The notes beneath the pieces are model-generated. The model ran no database searches and was not told the DNA's origin. It was given only the letters and a program-made list of their open reading frames with translations. Shown piece by piece: positions 1 through 11,545 of a stretch of DNA of 64,000 nucleotides. The translations under genes and the position numbers were made by a program. This DNA is from Amblyomma americanum (Eukaryota > Arthropoda > Arachnida > Ixodida > Ixodidae): contig NC_135507.1 in assembly GCF_052857255.1 (NCBI RefSeq), forward strand, positions 73,316,330 through 73,380,329, in the 5' to 3' direction. Position 1 is the stretch's first letter. The number at the start of each line of letters is the position of its first letter.

Positions 1-301
1 TGGGGCTTGCGAGACCCAGGATAGTAAAATTAATCACTGGTCTCGAAAAATTGCTCGGGAAGAGCAACCTCTCGCAGAAAGTAATTAATTTATAATTTCA
101 CTGCTACGGTGGTCAGTTTGCGCACATTCCCGTGGGCAGCTTGTGATGACACCACAAGGTCACGTGACTTAGATGGCCCAACTACTTTGCAGGAGCAGCC
201 GGCTGTTCAGGCCGCGCGAAGCTTCAAATGGCCACCGCCGACGCCGACAATTTGTTCCCACACGGGGGCATTAGCACAGTAGAACCAATCTAAACAGTAA
301 A
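1..301. other. No gene recognised
   Basis: No open frame with recognisable homology, no splice-flanked exon and no RNA gene is visible. The stretch is ordinary AT/GC-balanced arthropod intergenic sequence leading up to a trinucleotide repeat. Confidence 0.5.
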
Positions 302-371
<70 letters not shown>

Positions 372-372
372 T
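302..372. repeat. (AAT)n microsatellite, tail of a minus-strand SINE-B
   Basis: An almost pure AAT/ATT trinucleotide array. It abuts the 3' end of a minus-strand SINE, exactly as in the other SINE-B copies of this window, so it is the SINE tail rather than an independent locus. Poly-Ile or poly-Asn reading frames across it are not genes. Confidence 0.9.
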
Positions 373-600
373 GGTTTGGGGGGTAGGAAATGGCGCAGTA
401 TCTGTCTCATATATCGTTGGACACCTGAACGGCGCCGTAAGAGAAGGGATTGAAAGAAGGGGAGTGAAAGAACAAAGGAAGAGAGAGGCGCAGTAGTGGA
501 GGGCTCCGGAATAATTTCGACCACCCGGATATCTTTAACGTGCACTGACATCGCACTGCACACGGGCGCCTTAGCGTTTTCCCTCGATAAGAACGCAGCC
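371..600 (-). mobile_element. SINE-B copy (tRNA-derived SINE, 5' head missing)
   Basis: On the minus strand this matches the body of the SINE-B copies at 10448-10770, 36364-36653, 44791-45087 and 59330-59448. The shared landmarks are the block reading CTGTGCGATGTCAGTGCACG (here with one change), a pyrimidine-rich middle, a block with ATATATGAGACAGATACTGC, and a CCAAACCAATT end running into the (AAT)n tail. The tRNA-like head is missing or replaced by the inverted piece at 601-667. Confidence 0.8.
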
Positions 601-667
601 GCCGCTGTTTTTATGGAGGAAAAACGCTAAGGCGCCCGTGTGCTCTGCGATGTCAGTGCACGGTAGC
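601..667 (+). mobile_element. SINE-B fragment in inverted orientation
   Basis: A plus-strand piece of the SINE-B body (Gly-Cys-rich GC block, then the GATGTCAGTGCACG landmark). It is the inverted complement of 540-600, so the two adjacent fragments form a potential hairpin of about 55 bp per arm. Confidence 0.7.
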
Positions 668-3600
668 CTTGCAAAATTCCTTTTACACATGAATCCGCTG
701 TACGATGCCTAAAACATATGGCGGTACAACCACTGAGAAGCTGGACTTTGTTACTTGGTCACTCCTGGTGCGAAACGGAAAAACACACAGATAGACCAAG
801 TGCTAAGTATGAACTGATGTTTGTTGCACGGTAGATTTTTATCAGCTGTTCAAAACAAGAAAAAGAGGTATCAAAATTAATGCGTCAGGACGCTTGAGTC
901 TGCGTGTTGTCGTCCTTCGTTTCTGGGCGTGCGCGGGGGATCTAGGTTTTTTACTTCCTGAAGAAGTCGAACTCTCGCTTAGTCGACGTGACTGCTTTTA
1001 GAGCGAAAGCTCCACTTCTCCCGTACAAAGATGAAGGTCATGTGGCTCTTGTATTTGACCTTCAAACCAGGAGGAGCGGAGGCTTGGCTCTGACGTCATG
1101 CCACGTGACTGGCCACGCCTCGCCACAGCTGTGCACGTTGAGCCGACGGCGATCGCTCGCTTCTCAACTATCGAATCAAGACCTACGGAACTACAGACCT
1201 GCACATTTGGTGGGGTCCTATGGGAATGCGTGCGCCAACTTTCGCCGTTGAGGGCGCTCGGTTGACTTGTTCGTCTGTCATGATCATCATCCTCTGCTTT
1301 CGAAATAAGATTTCTCTCCTCTCACTGCCTCCTTATGAAATTGTCATGTTTTATTATTTTGAAACCTAGTAATGAACGATGCAAATATGACATTTCTTCA
1401 AATCCTAGCGGTGAATATTTTGTTTGCGCGCATGCCAGGCGTGAGACTTTCTGGCATCTTTACTAAGGCAATGGACGAATCATGAATACTCGCAACGTAG
1501 ACAAATGACAATACTATTACATCCTTGAAGTAAAATACAGACGCCATCTTGATCAACAGGTTAATTGTAGCACCAAGCCGCCCGTAGCTGCCGTTCCCTA
1601 GCGGCAGAAGGCATGAACTAGAATATGCGCGCTGGAGCAGTGCGAAATGTGCAGGTCTCTAATTCAGTAGGTCTTTTATCCAATCACGTGACTCGCTGCA
1701 CCTCGCCACAGCTGCAAATGCGGAGCCGACGGCACTCTCGCAACTGCCACAAATCGCGCGACGCGCCGTTCGCTATATATGAAAGCGTGAGGCGTGTGCT
1801 TACTTCCACACAAGGCCATGGATGAGCAGCATGTCGGAACTAGTGCTTCGACCACGCATCGCCGCCGTCCAAGCCAAACCATCGATACGCAATAAAGTTT
1901 AATCAAAGCTGAACCATCTCTAACCATGCTTAAGAGAGCTTTCGCTCGTCTTACTAGGTTCAGCTGATTGAACCACAGCTAAATTTTTCGCCACTTTCAC
2001 TTAGTGCCCAAGGTAGCGCGAAAACGAAGTCAAGCGTAAAAAACCAACTAGGGTTATTAGCAGCTTTAGACGCTGAAAACGTTCAAATATCTCGAGGAAC
2101 CTTGAGAAAGGAAGAACGTCTTGCGGGCCATTTGGCGACAGGAGCTTGGAAGATAACTTCCGGCGTAAAAGAAAAAGAATGGACTCAAGAAAGGAACACA
2201 AGCAACCTCATAAGCTATTGTTGCATTCACACAGTATTTGCCACCTTTCTTATTCTCAAGGTCATTTAACAGATTCGGGAAACAAAGTATTTCAGAAGAC
2301 ACCTGTAAATCATTTTTTTTTCTAAACGCCCGCATTCCAACACTCCACTATGGCTCTGTCTAGTCACCTTTATGTTGTGTATTTTAATGCGGTTGGATTA
2401 GAGTTGTCGTCACACCAGAACCCCGCCGACCTCCGGTGTCACGATTTCGCTGATTGGTCGAAATTAAGAAGTGAGGTGACCTTATGACATCACAACCTGC
2501 CCTGGTAGGCCATCTTGATTATTCGAAAAGGTCACATGACTTTGGGACGGCATCACAACCTGCCAACCGGGTTGTGAGTAACCCAGTTTATAGACAGCAA
2601 CATTGATAGAGAATTTAAATCAAAGCTCAGAAACAAATGTGACATGTGCAAATGTCGGCACAGTCACAGCACAGCGGATACGTGCTACAGCAGCTGGCAG
2701 TCCGAATAAGGTGGTTGATGGACCGTAAATTGGAAAGAAACTGACGCAAGCACACTCAGATGTTGAAACAGACATGTCGCATTCCACTCTTGAAGTGGCT
2801 TAAGCGTCCCTTTAATTTTTTTTAACAAGGTTTCGCATCTGTGTGCCTTAACGTTGGAGGGTAAACGGAGTAACTTTCGTGTTACATTTTTAAGAGGTCA
2901 CTGTTGCTCGCTTGGCCTTTTGAGGCTACTGGCTCAAAAATATCTTGGTAGTACTACGGACGCTGCCAAGACAGGCAGTGCTCTTCGTAGCTATGTCATT
3001 GTGTGTACTTCAGTGCTCTGTGTTTCACCATGTGATCGTTGTTGTGCGTCTTTGTCCGCTCCAGAGACACGGGGGTAGCCGGTGCCGCAACAAGACGACA
3101 ACCTACGCGTACAACTTGGGGCTAACACCGAGAAAACACCACACGAAGTCCTCTCCTTTTAATCTTTAGAAGAGGTCAACATTGGCGCTTTGTTCTTTTT
3201 CACCACAGTATCTTTAGAGTCCTTGCCCCATTCTAGGCGGAAGAAATTTCGCGGTAAAGCCCTGCACATTTTGTTATCGGGACGAGCCAATCCCGCCGGG
3301 GTCGCAATTCGAAGCGTGACAGAGCATGCCAGCCAATCAGAGATGGGAGCTTATAGACACTGCTGTCACAAGCGTGACTTTGGCAGCTGTTTTTGTCGAC
3401 AGTTTCAATGCCACAGCGTTAAAGGCTTCGTTCGGTGGAAGGCAAGGCATCGGCGTCGCCACGGGGAAATTCAGATTTGCCGAGACGGTAGTGACATAGA
3501 AAGCAGTATCGCAGAAAAGAAAAAAAAAAGGTTGTGAAGCGGAATTGAACAGCTGTCTTTTGGGTCGGGAGCATTCGTTCAGGCGGATAACTGGAGGCTT

Positions 3601-4180
3601 CCTACGAGCGTCTCACACTGCACAGTAGGGGAATTTCATTCCAGGAACACTTGTTTAGTTAGGGTCACTCGTTACGGTCACCAATTAACATGGGCGATGA
3701 CCTGTAATAATTGGGTATGTGAAGCAGTAAGCGTGTCAGTGTCGACGAATTCGTGCCCCACGGCACCCCCAAGCGACCGTAGGGACCCTTTCATGCTGTC
3801 GCGTCTTCCTCTTAAAAGACGTTGAAACACTTTTTGAGAAAATCGTGATTGCAGCGCTGTCCTACATGTTTTCATGTTGCGTACTCAAATATGAAACCAA
3901 AATGAGGCAAAAACAAGCCCGAACGGTCTTTTTTGGCATAAATATGCAGCCGGCGCCGCGGGGACCACTGCGGGTTGCGCCACCGCCTTTGATTGGTCAA
4001 GCGGTAGTGACGACACACAGAGAACCGGAGAAGCTGCCGACATGTGTCCGACGCTGCGTTGAGTGCACATCACAGCTTTCTGCGGTGTTGCAAAAGCGAT
4101 TATGGCGACTATTTTTTCGCTGACCTCCAAAGAAAAGTGTACCCCATTTCGTTCACTTCACGCATCACCTGAAACCAAAC
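668..4180. other. Intergenic; two diverged copies of a short repeat
   Basis: No gene could be supported. Two segments, about 1090-1175 and 1685-1760, share the landmarks CACGTGACT, CCTCGCCACAGCTG and GAGCCGACGGC in the same order, so they are diverged copies of a dispersed repeat. A CCAAT-like ATTGG with a CpG-rich surround lies near 3990, but no transcript structure can be tied to it. Confidence 0.4.
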
Positions 4181-4720
4181 ATGACGCAATCAAAACAATC
4201 CAACGCTTCGCCCATGGCATACGCCAGCGAGAAAGACGCGTATCCATTCCATGCGGAAGGCGTCAACGAAACCTCGGCTCGTATTCTCGGAAAGGAAGAG
4301 GTGCGAACAATGCTCAAGCCAATTGCCACCATCGGACGCCTCCTACCTCCCCCGAACGACCATTATCCTAAAGAAAAGGACCAAGGCGTTGTGTACAAAA
4401 TAGCTTGCTCTGAGGGCCCGGCGTTGTATGTTGGGGAATAAAGTATTTCACGGAAAGGGATGAAACAGCACAAAGCTGACATCAAAGTGAGCGAAACGCA
4501 GTGGCAGAGCCTTACCAGGCATGTGACCAGAGGACAGACTTTGATAGAGCTATTGTTCTGGAGATGAAGCCAAATCCGCGCACAAGGCTGCTGCTTTCAG
4601 TGGCTACACATTCAGCAGACGCCGGGAAATATTAATCGCTCCTTCGGAACCCTTCCCTCTACCTACATCCACAGTTTAAGTTCAGTGACCTAGTGTTAAA
4701 CTATATGCGTATTTAAAAGG
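4181..4720 (+). pseudogene. Penelope-like element fragment (GIY-YIG endonuclease end)
   Basis: A frame at 4181-4441 contains VVYKIACSEGPALYVGE. This corresponds to the start of the GIY-YIG endonuclease domain that ends the reverse-transcriptase/endonuclease protein of Penelope-like elements, where the usual form is VYKIPC...YIGET. After a stop at 4439-4441 the homology continues out of frame: a KGMKQHKADIK segment resembles the conserved basic helix, and a later segment resembles the RxxLLLES...LNRxxGTLP end. The copy is broken by stops and frameshifts, has no reverse transcriptase upstream, and cannot be functional. Overlapping frames from 4063 are shadows. The family call rests on motif memory only. 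Confidence 0.6.
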
Positions 4721-4941
4721 GAAGCTGCAACTCGCCAGCAGCCACACCTTGACTGCGAGAAATCGAGTAAGGTTTCGGCACGTCGTGTTTTCTTACAAGA
4801 ACATGGTTGACGTTCACGTACCTCTTAAATTGGCATCCGATCCAGAGAGACCTCTGCCGAATGTTTTCATTTCAACCGCGTAGCTATCATTAGTGACGAG
4901 GCGGCAATGGGTGGAAAGACAAGATGCCACATATGAACATC

Positions 4942-5007
<66 letters not shown>
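4942..5007. repeat. (GCTT)n microsatellite
   Basis: About 16 tandem GCTT units, essentially pure. The Leu-Ala-Cys-Leu repeat it encodes in one frame is an artefact of the repeat. Confidence 0.95.
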
Positions 5008-6900
5008 AGGACGCGTCGAACCGAACCTTGCTCAGCACGCCCCCGGAGATCTAGCCGCGTCTGTGCTCAGGAGAGCAACACATGCCTGAGCCTCTATACA
5101 GCTTCTGCAGGGGCTCCGTGAGCATGTCACTCGCGTGCCATGCGGGAAAGCATCTCGCAGAGCCACCATTACCTTCGACACAAGAGTGGGCTCTTCTCAA
5201 TAGCCTGTCTGCACGCGAATAATTATGCCACTGATGTGTTACGGGGCGATTAGCACAGAAGCCTGTAGCGTGTCCCCCTTGCGTGCAAATTGGGACGCGC
5301 AGATGCAGCCACGCGCTGAAGCTATCTCTCGGGTCCCATCGCGGGTCACTCTCCGTGGTATGATCACTGTCAACATACCACGCAAAGCTCCATGCACGGA
5401 GGCCTGAGCAATCGTAAACTAATTTAGTTAGAATCGGGAGTAGAATCCTTTACCTCACATTATCTTCATTTAGCAGAGCCGCTTCTTATCAGTGATGACA
5501 CGCATCTCATGCGCGAGAAAATCGAAGGAACCGTGTCGTGGTTCAGCCATGCCTTTTTTACAGAAAACCCTACAAATCGCATTAGGAACAAGCTCTGCAT
5601 GCAGCCGCACTGACGAAATGCTTCGAGCAGAGTACGGTAGCTTTTGTCAGCTTGAAATTCCCTCTCTTCACAGCAGCGACCCTCTGCGCTGCGAGCTTTT
5701 TGATATTACAGGAAACAGTGGAAGACGGAATAGAAGCGGCCGTAGTTGTTAGTGCACCCGATCGCAGAGCAGTACGTCGTGTTGAACCTGGTGCTCAAAC
5801 TCAGCTGACACGTTTTGTACGTTCGCAACGCACACATCATGAGGAACAACGCACACAGCACGAGAAACGACGCTGGCTGAAAGCAGCTCGCTCGGATGGC
5901 TCGAAAGTATCCCCGGCTCCTCAACGTGACGTCACGTTGGCCGACAGGGACGAGGTTTCTCTCTCCGCTGTTCTCCTGTCCTGCGCTCGCACAGGACGCG
6001 GGAAGTTTGAACACTTCGCTTTCTATTTGCGATTGCAGTGTTTTAGCCAAAATTGAAAAAAAGTAACATCCCAGGAGTTAACAACGATTCTACTTAACAA
6101 TCTTAGAAGACTAGCAGATTCGAAAACCGCCTCAGTATCCTTTTATAGTGAACGTAAGTGTCCCCCCAAGTTTCTTGTTACAAGGTTGCTGATGCAATTA
6201 ACTGTTTACTCTGGGAACGCAGTAAACCATTTGGTCGAAGAAGCAAAACAAAGGAAATGGTTGTCATATCCCGTGAAACCATATTACATTGTGTTTCATA
6301 TTTATGAGGAATTTGTTGGAGGCGGCTCAATTAATGTTTTTTTCTTCCCTTCGCTCTTTTCTTGCGCTGCTAATATCGATGGGACTTTAAAGAAGCCTCA
6401 GTGTGCCTCCTGTGTTCACTACAAGCCGTTATGCTAGTGCAAGCGCATGCCTCCAGTTTGCCGCTCTCTTAATAGGCTTCCATAGATTAACTAATAACGG
6501 CTATGCATATTCCCTAATTTGTCGCAACAAATAGGACTTAGAAAACGACCTTCAGTATTGCAAATTTCGTATTCATCCGGGGTTTAGCCCGAAACATCAA
6601 TTAATTCTTCAACTACGAACAGTCAGAGAGAGACCTTAGCTATGCTGCGCAGCCAGGCGCCTGCGTTCAGTTGGCTGTTATTGCGAATAATGCCTTCCGT
6701 CATATCTTTCGTCATAGCATTGTCCAGAAAAGTTTAGAAGAGACGAAGTTTTAAAGCGGTTTGCCCTAAGCGATGTAACCGAAAAAGTCGGAGAACTACT
6801 CAAATGTTAAGCATTTCAAATTTGAAATTGAACGCGTGATCCCACCGAATCCGGCCACCCTTGATGTATAAAACCACATCCCGGGCGCATTTCAGCAATA
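5008..6900. other. No gene recognised
   Basis: Several short open frames exist on both strands, but none shows domain motifs, plausible splice sites or coding-like composition. A palindromic GTGACGTCAC (CRE-like) lies near 5930. No repeat family seen elsewhere in the window covers this stretch. Confidence 0.4.
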
Positions 6901-6903
6901 AGT

Positions 6904-7228
6904 GCCGCCGCGGTGGGTCAGTGGCTATGGCGCACGGCTGCTGACCCGAAAGACGCGGGTTCGATCCCGGCAGCGGCGATCGAATTTCGATGGAGGCAAA
7001 ATTCTAGAGGCACGTGTGCTGTGCGGTGTCGGTGCGCGTGAAAGAATCTCAAGCGGTCCAAATTTCCGGAGCCCTTCACTACGGCGTCCTTCATAGCCTC
7101 CCAGTCGACACTGAAACTCCTTTGGACGTCCTAGGGACGTTCAGGATGTCCGCAGGACGTCCTAGAGAGGTCAACTGCCCATTGGGAGCTGAGTCGCTTT
7201 GGGACTGTAAACCCCATAAACCATAAAG
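6904..7228 (+). mobile_element. SINE-A copy (Ruka-like tRNA-derived SINE)
   Basis: Begins with a tRNA-like head: GCCGCCGCGGTGGGTCAGTGG carries a box A, and GGGTTCGATCCC about 40 bp on is a good box B for RNA polymerase III. The body then reads GAATTTCGATGGAGGCAAAATTCTAGAGGC..., followed by GGAGCCCTTCACTACGGCG, and ends in an ATAAACC-type tail. The same order recurs at 20888-21119, 38836-39085, 45893-46135, 62293-62513 and 63140-63358. The layout matches the Ruka SINE type described from ixodid ticks. A tandem-like run of GGACGT motifs near 7110-7165 is peculiar to this copy. Confidence 0.85.
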
Positions 7229-7265
7229 CATTGAAGCAATAAATAAAATAAGCCGGCAGCGTCAC

Positions 7266-7443
7266 CTAGTTGCTTGATGCAGACGTCGCAGCAGCTACAG
7301 AAGCTGCCTCGCACGCTGATGCGTCCGTCACAGGTCTCGGCCGAAACGTGCGGGCATTTGACGACGCTGCAGAAGGTTGGTGTGCACACGAACGCATGAG
7401 CGGTCACCACCAACAGCAGGACCACGCACAAACGTAGCATCAT
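7266..7443 (-). CDS. Secreted cysteine-rich peptide, first coding exon (fungal-protease-inhibitor-like spacing)
   Basis: Starting at the ATG at 7441-7443, the exon encodes a classic signal peptide (MMLRLCVVLLLVVTAHA) and then a short mature region with eight cysteines spaced C-x4-C-x4-C-x7-C-x10-C-x-C-C-x2-C. The frame runs into a good 5' splice site (CTAG followed by GTGACG; exon ends at 7266, phase 1), so at least one more exon is needed; I could not identify it in the lower coordinates. An in-frame upstream Met at 7614 exists, but its leader is not signal-like and I prefer 7443. The cysteine pattern with a CxCC pair recalls small secreted protease-inhibitor-like peptides of ticks and insects; the identity is inference. 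Reading past the donor into SINE-A at 7228 gives a spurious longer frame. Confidence 0.6.
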
Positions 7444-7698
7444 GATGAAGGTGTGCAGGTGGTGAAGGTGGTGAAGGTGTGCAGCGCTGTGCGGCTGGAC
7501 GGATCGGTCTTTCTGCGCAGAGACCGGCGAGACAAACAGGAGTGGAGCGCTGTGCTTATCGGGCCCAACGGAAACGACAACGCCGCAGGAAACCGCGAAC
7601 ACCGCGAATGGCAAGGGCTAAGCCGCTGTGGTTTCCCGCCGAGAATTTCCTCGGCGGAGCGCGCGGCGTATCGGCGTTCAGTGGGAGCAGGTTTGCAG

Positions 7699-7708
7699 GT
7701 TTATAAAG
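7699..7708 (-). promoter_or_regulatory. TATA box upstream of the secreted-peptide exon
   Basis: On the minus strand the sequence reads CTTTATAAAC, a good TATA element, about 255 bp upstream of the chosen start codon at 7443. This leaves room for a TSS near 7670 and a 5' UTR of roughly 230 bp. A GC-rich inverted repeat (CCGCCGAG...CTCGGCGG, 7636-7658) lies in that interval. Confidence 0.45.
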
Positions 7709-8223
7709 CGAATTAAAGTGGATGCATGTGAAAGAAATAAATTCACGTGCCAGTGAAAATCTTGACGTCACTTTAAGGCGTTCATAGGCAACTCTGGGGA
7801 AATCTTTCAGCACACTGGGATGATTATCTCACTGTATTTCTTAAAGATCTCTTTCTCTCTGGGCGTCTTTAAACTAAGGAAAAACAAAAGCTTAAAAATC
7901 AGCAAGCAGAAGAACTAAGCCAAAACTGAGCTGAACAGCTGAATACGGTGCGTGGCGAGGCCTGGAAGTCTGACAACAGAATATCATTAAAGATTTCGTG
8001 CACAGGTTTGATGTCTAAATTAGCAGCTGCAAGGGATGACTCTATTCATTAACTTTTTAAATGACTGGTAATAAAGGTGACGTCTTTTCGCTTAGAAAGC
8101 GCGGGGCTGGTACCAAAGGGTGGATATGTTTCTGTTGTCCGCGGACATCCCTTCAAGTGCGGCTACAAAATGATAAGGTCAGGAGGCACCTTAAGCAGGA
8201 AGCATGCGTCGCTCTTGTCTGAA

Positions 8224-8940
8224 GTTAAGCCAAGTCAAGTCAACTTTATTTCAGGCATGTAGACATCACATGGCTGAGGAGAAGGGGAAAAAAGCCGCAA
8301 TATAGCGGCTTGATGACGCTCCCTTCCCCTAAACTACATCGGCGGCAGAGATAATGAAGAGGTATGAAGCTTCATACAAAGCACTTAGTTCACAATTTGA
8401 ACAAAAAGAGAAATCGAACAATATGAATACACAGCTTATCTGCAGCCGAAATGACTATAATAAACATAATATATTTTACATCACACGCACAAACAAACAT
8501 TTCAAGCAAAGACATTCAAAAAGAAATAGTAATCAAGGCATCGCAATGGCAAGGATAGCGAGTAAAGAGGCATATTAATGAACACAAAAAGAAATAATAC
8601 ATACGGTGAAAAATGCTGTTATAAAAATGAAGTTTTTTATCTGTTGGTACGAAGGCAAACGAACAGAAGAATTAGGTAGGCCAAATCGGATAAGCAAAGT
8701 TGGCAAAGAATAATTTAGTCTTTGAAATCCGTAATTAGTGCGAGGACGTGAAACATACCGGAGTTTATGATGGTGAGTTTGATGGGCGAGTGTATTTTCA
8801 CGCAAATTGATAGTTTCTTCTAAGAACAGCATTCGTCGTTCGGACAAGGATGTGTACAGTTGGAGGAGGCGGAAATCATAAAACGAGGAAAGTTTGGTTA
8901 TGTGAGTTGGGCCTAAACAGTCCGTACATAAATACAATAC
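8224..8940 (-). mobile_element. CR1/Jockey-like LINE, 3' end
   Basis: The minus-strand frame 8575-8937 contains a typical LINE ORF2 C-terminus (YDFRLLQLYTSLSERRMLF, then YVSRPRTNYGFQRLNYSLPT), where the PRTNYGxxxLxY signature is common to CR1/Jockey-type elements. The 3' UTR runs to 8224, where the minus strand ends in a short GTCAA-type repeat tail (plus strand AAGTCAAGTCAACTTTATTT). It is 5'-truncated, lacks the reverse transcriptase core and is not functional. Confidence 0.7.
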
Positions 8941-9253
8941 AACAGATCAATACAATCAATAGATACACTACAAAACTTTCGCTAAGATGTGGCCACCTCG
9001 AAAGCTTCTTTCAGATGTCCTTTTAAGTAAATACGTTTGCGTGCACCATTTCTGTCTCTTTATCTTATCATAGCGAAGACCACAGCGCATAATGGCAACG
9101 TGGATGGCTGGGCTCGTCAACGGAAGTTCGTGATTTCTGTGCACTGCAAAGGCGCGGACACATCAATAATAAGTATCTTTTGCGATATTCGCAAACGTAC
9201 CGTCGGCGCCAAATTAAAAAGCTAACAGGAAAATGTTACTGTCAAAACAAGAA

Positions 9254-9683
9254 CATGAGTCCAAAAATTTCGAACAAAAATTGTGAAAATTGGAAAGTCG
9301 TAAGATAATTTTACCGAAATACAGAAGGCAAGGGTCCATTCTTCTGATATTCAGAAAAATATTTCTTTTAAAGTGTTTCCATCTATTGCATCGAACAGTT
9401 AAGACTGCCGTAGGAAATTAATTGGGAACGCTTTTGACGATAACAAAAACTTTAGTAGAACAAAAATTCAACACATGCTGTCACGCGATGTGCGGATATA
9501 TTGGTATAGGTTGTTGTATTGTTATAGGATGTAGGACATTTTATAGGATAGGTATTGTTATAGGGTATGTTCTTATAGGTGTTGTCTTGCAAGTGTTATA
9601 GTGAAATGTTACATTAGATGAAAAAACTGCTCTCTTAAAGGTTTACCGCTCAGAAATGCCTTTGTCCAGAATTGTTGGGTATG
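9254..9683 (-). mobile_element. MITE-1 copy with internal TATAGG expansion
   Basis: Member of the five-copy family also at 13325-13662, 23377-23705, 39446-39791 and 61280-61618. The ends are inverted: one end carries CCAGAATTGTTGGGTATG and the other CATGAGTCCAAAAATTTC. Internally it shares the GAAGAATGGACC block and the GGGAACGCTTTTGACGATAACAAAAAC block, all on the minus strand. It is about 90 bp longer than its relatives because of a TATAGG-rich minisatellite at about 9497-9602. No coding capacity. Confidence 0.7.
9497..9602. repeat. TATAGG-rich minisatellite
   Basis: Irregular repetition of TATAGG/TATAGTG units (about ten) interrupting the MITE-1 copy. It is absent at the homologous position in the other copies, so it expanded after that insertion. 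Confidence 0.6.
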
Positions 9684-9994
9684 GTATTAGCTGCTGAAGA
9701 AGGAATATATGCAAGGCCTTGTAACACTTGCACGCAATGGTTTTCGCGCTATCAAAGTGAAATTTAAATGCACCAATAGTCAGCCTGTATTCCTGCTCCC
9801 ATTTCACCTATTTTGTTCGCGTTTCAGCCGGCGCTGACGGCACATGCACTATTATAAGGTCTGAAATAATACAGATGAATTAGGATGCTCAATACGCTGA
9901 AAGAAATGCCCTTTGGGGTGACGCCGGGTATATTTCGAACACCTCACGTTATTTAAATTTCAGTGACACGTTATTCGCATTTCGTCTGCATTGA

Positions 9995-10085
9995 ACGCCA
10001 GCCTTCATCGCCATGATTCGATCCCACGACTTTTTACATGCACAACTGCCGAACACAATAACTGCTGAGCCACCTCGGCATGTGC
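9995..10085 (-). mobile_element. tRNA-like SINE head, third type
   Basis: On the minus strand: GCCGAGGTGGCTCAGCAGTT (box A-like TGGCTCAGCAG) and about 45 bp later GGGATCGAATC (box B-like). No cloverleaf acceptor stem closes, so this is a tRNA-derived SINE head rather than a tRNA gene. The body differs from SINE-A and SINE-B. Confidence 0.45.
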
Positions 10086-10447
10086 AGGTCTGAGCACAAG
10101 CTAGGAAAGTTTCACATTCGGGCGCGTCCTTTGGGCCTTCTTGTAGTTGTGTCCATGTTGGTATTGCGCCGTGAAATGATAATTCTTGCTAACTGAAGTC
10201 GCAGCAGGAATGCTCGCCAAGCAAGTGCTTAAAGGTCGAAATTCAGCGCCCAGAAAGCCACTGTTCCTGTGCATCAGCGTTGCACTAGCTGCTCTGCGTC
10301 AACGTCAAATAAAGTAGTACTTAAAGAAAACGGGGCGGTATCGTAGGCATGAAACAAAACCTTCCAATGCTCTTCACTTACTTCGTAATAGCTTAATTGC
10401 GTCAATTACTGGACTATTCTCATTTTCAGTACTATAAATGTTCTATA

Positions 10448-10770
10448 CTCGCCACAGTGGCTCCGTTATTAAGGCGCTCGGCAACTGATCCGGAGTGCCC
10501 GGGTTCGAACCCGACCGCGTCGACCGCGTTTCGATGGAGGCGAAACGCAAAAGGCGCGCGTGTGCTGTGCGATGTCAGTGCGCGTTAAAGATCCGCGGAT
10601 GGTCGAAATTATTCCGGAGCCCTTCACTACGGCACCTCTTTCTTCCTTTCTTCTTTCACTCACTCATGTGTCCCTTCTGTTACTGCACGGTTCAGGTGTC
10701 CACCGGCCGAGATATGTGAGACAGTTACTGCGTCATTTCCTTTCCTTAAAACCATTTTTCAATAAGTGTT
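10448..10770 (+). mobile_element. SINE-B copy with tRNA-like head
   Basis: Starts with GCCACAGTGGCTCCGTTATT (box A-like) and has GGGTTCGAACCCG (box B) 45 bp later. The SINE-B body follows: GTTTCGATGGAGGCGAAACG, TGTGCTGTGCGATGTCAGTG, GGAGCCCTTCACTACGGCAC, a TTTCTTCCTTTCTTC tract, and GAGATATGTGAGACAG. It lacks its own pure ATT tail. Confidence 0.8.
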
Positions 10771-10797
10771 TCATAAATCAGGGAACCACCAGCAATA

Positions 10798-10962
<165 letters not shown>

Positions 10963-11195
10963 TGGTTTTGGGGGGAAAGGAAATGGCGCAGTATCTGTCT
11001 CATATATCGTTGGACACCTGAACCGCGCCGTAAGGGAAGGGATAAAGGAAGGAGTGAAAGAGGAAAGGAAGAAAGAGGTGCCCGTAGTGGAGGGCTCTGG
11101 AATAATTTCGACCACCTGGGGATCTTTAACGTGCACTGACATCGCACAGCACACGGGTGCCTTAGCGTTTTTCCTCCATAAAAACCGTCGCATTT
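10963..11195 (-). mobile_element. SINE-B copy, 5' truncated
   Basis: Minus-strand SINE-B body from the CCAATTATT tail junction to a landmark TTTATGGAGGAAAAACGC near 11180. It is followed by the (AAT)n tail on its 3' side (lower coordinates) and lacks the tRNA-like head. Confidence 0.8.
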
Positions 11196-11419
11196 CCGCA
11201 AAATGTGTCAATTTTTTCGTTCTCCTCGATGAAGCTCTGCAGAACGCTTCCATACCTTCAATGTGGCCCGGCGTGGTTAGGAGAAATGCTTTTTTCATTC
11301 AAACTACGCTTCATGCTCTAGTATTGAAAGGTCCAGCTTGCTATTTTCCCAGATATATTCCGTTCGCTAAGACGGCTCCACTTCAGTTTCCCCTGTGCCA
11401 AGTGTTTAAATTGGTGCAC

Positions 11420-11545
11420 GCGACTAAGCCTAACTACGCCCACTGACGGGCAGACCTCGCCCATATCTGCCCAATTAACCCTGTCCTGTGCCAGCTGCGT
11501 GCGCCTTATCCCCGCAAACTCGTTAATATCATCTGTCCAGCTCAA
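11420..11545 (-). pseudogene. LINE C-terminal fragment (AQDRVNWxDMGE type)
   Basis: The minus strand encodes TQLAQDRVNWADMGEVCP. The same peptide, as DRVNxRDMGExFALQ, recurs on the plus strand at 19985-20110 and 37985-38110. It is the C-terminal end of a LINE family dispersed in this genome. Fragment only. Confidence 0.55.

Noticed and set aside
4924..5121. Leu-Ala-Cys repeat frame
   Set aside because: Product of the (GCTT)n microsatellite.
6904..7000. tRNA gene at the start of SINE-A
   Set aside because: Boxes A and B are present, but the acceptor stem does not close and the same head occurs with a constant non-tRNA body in several copies, so it is a SINE.
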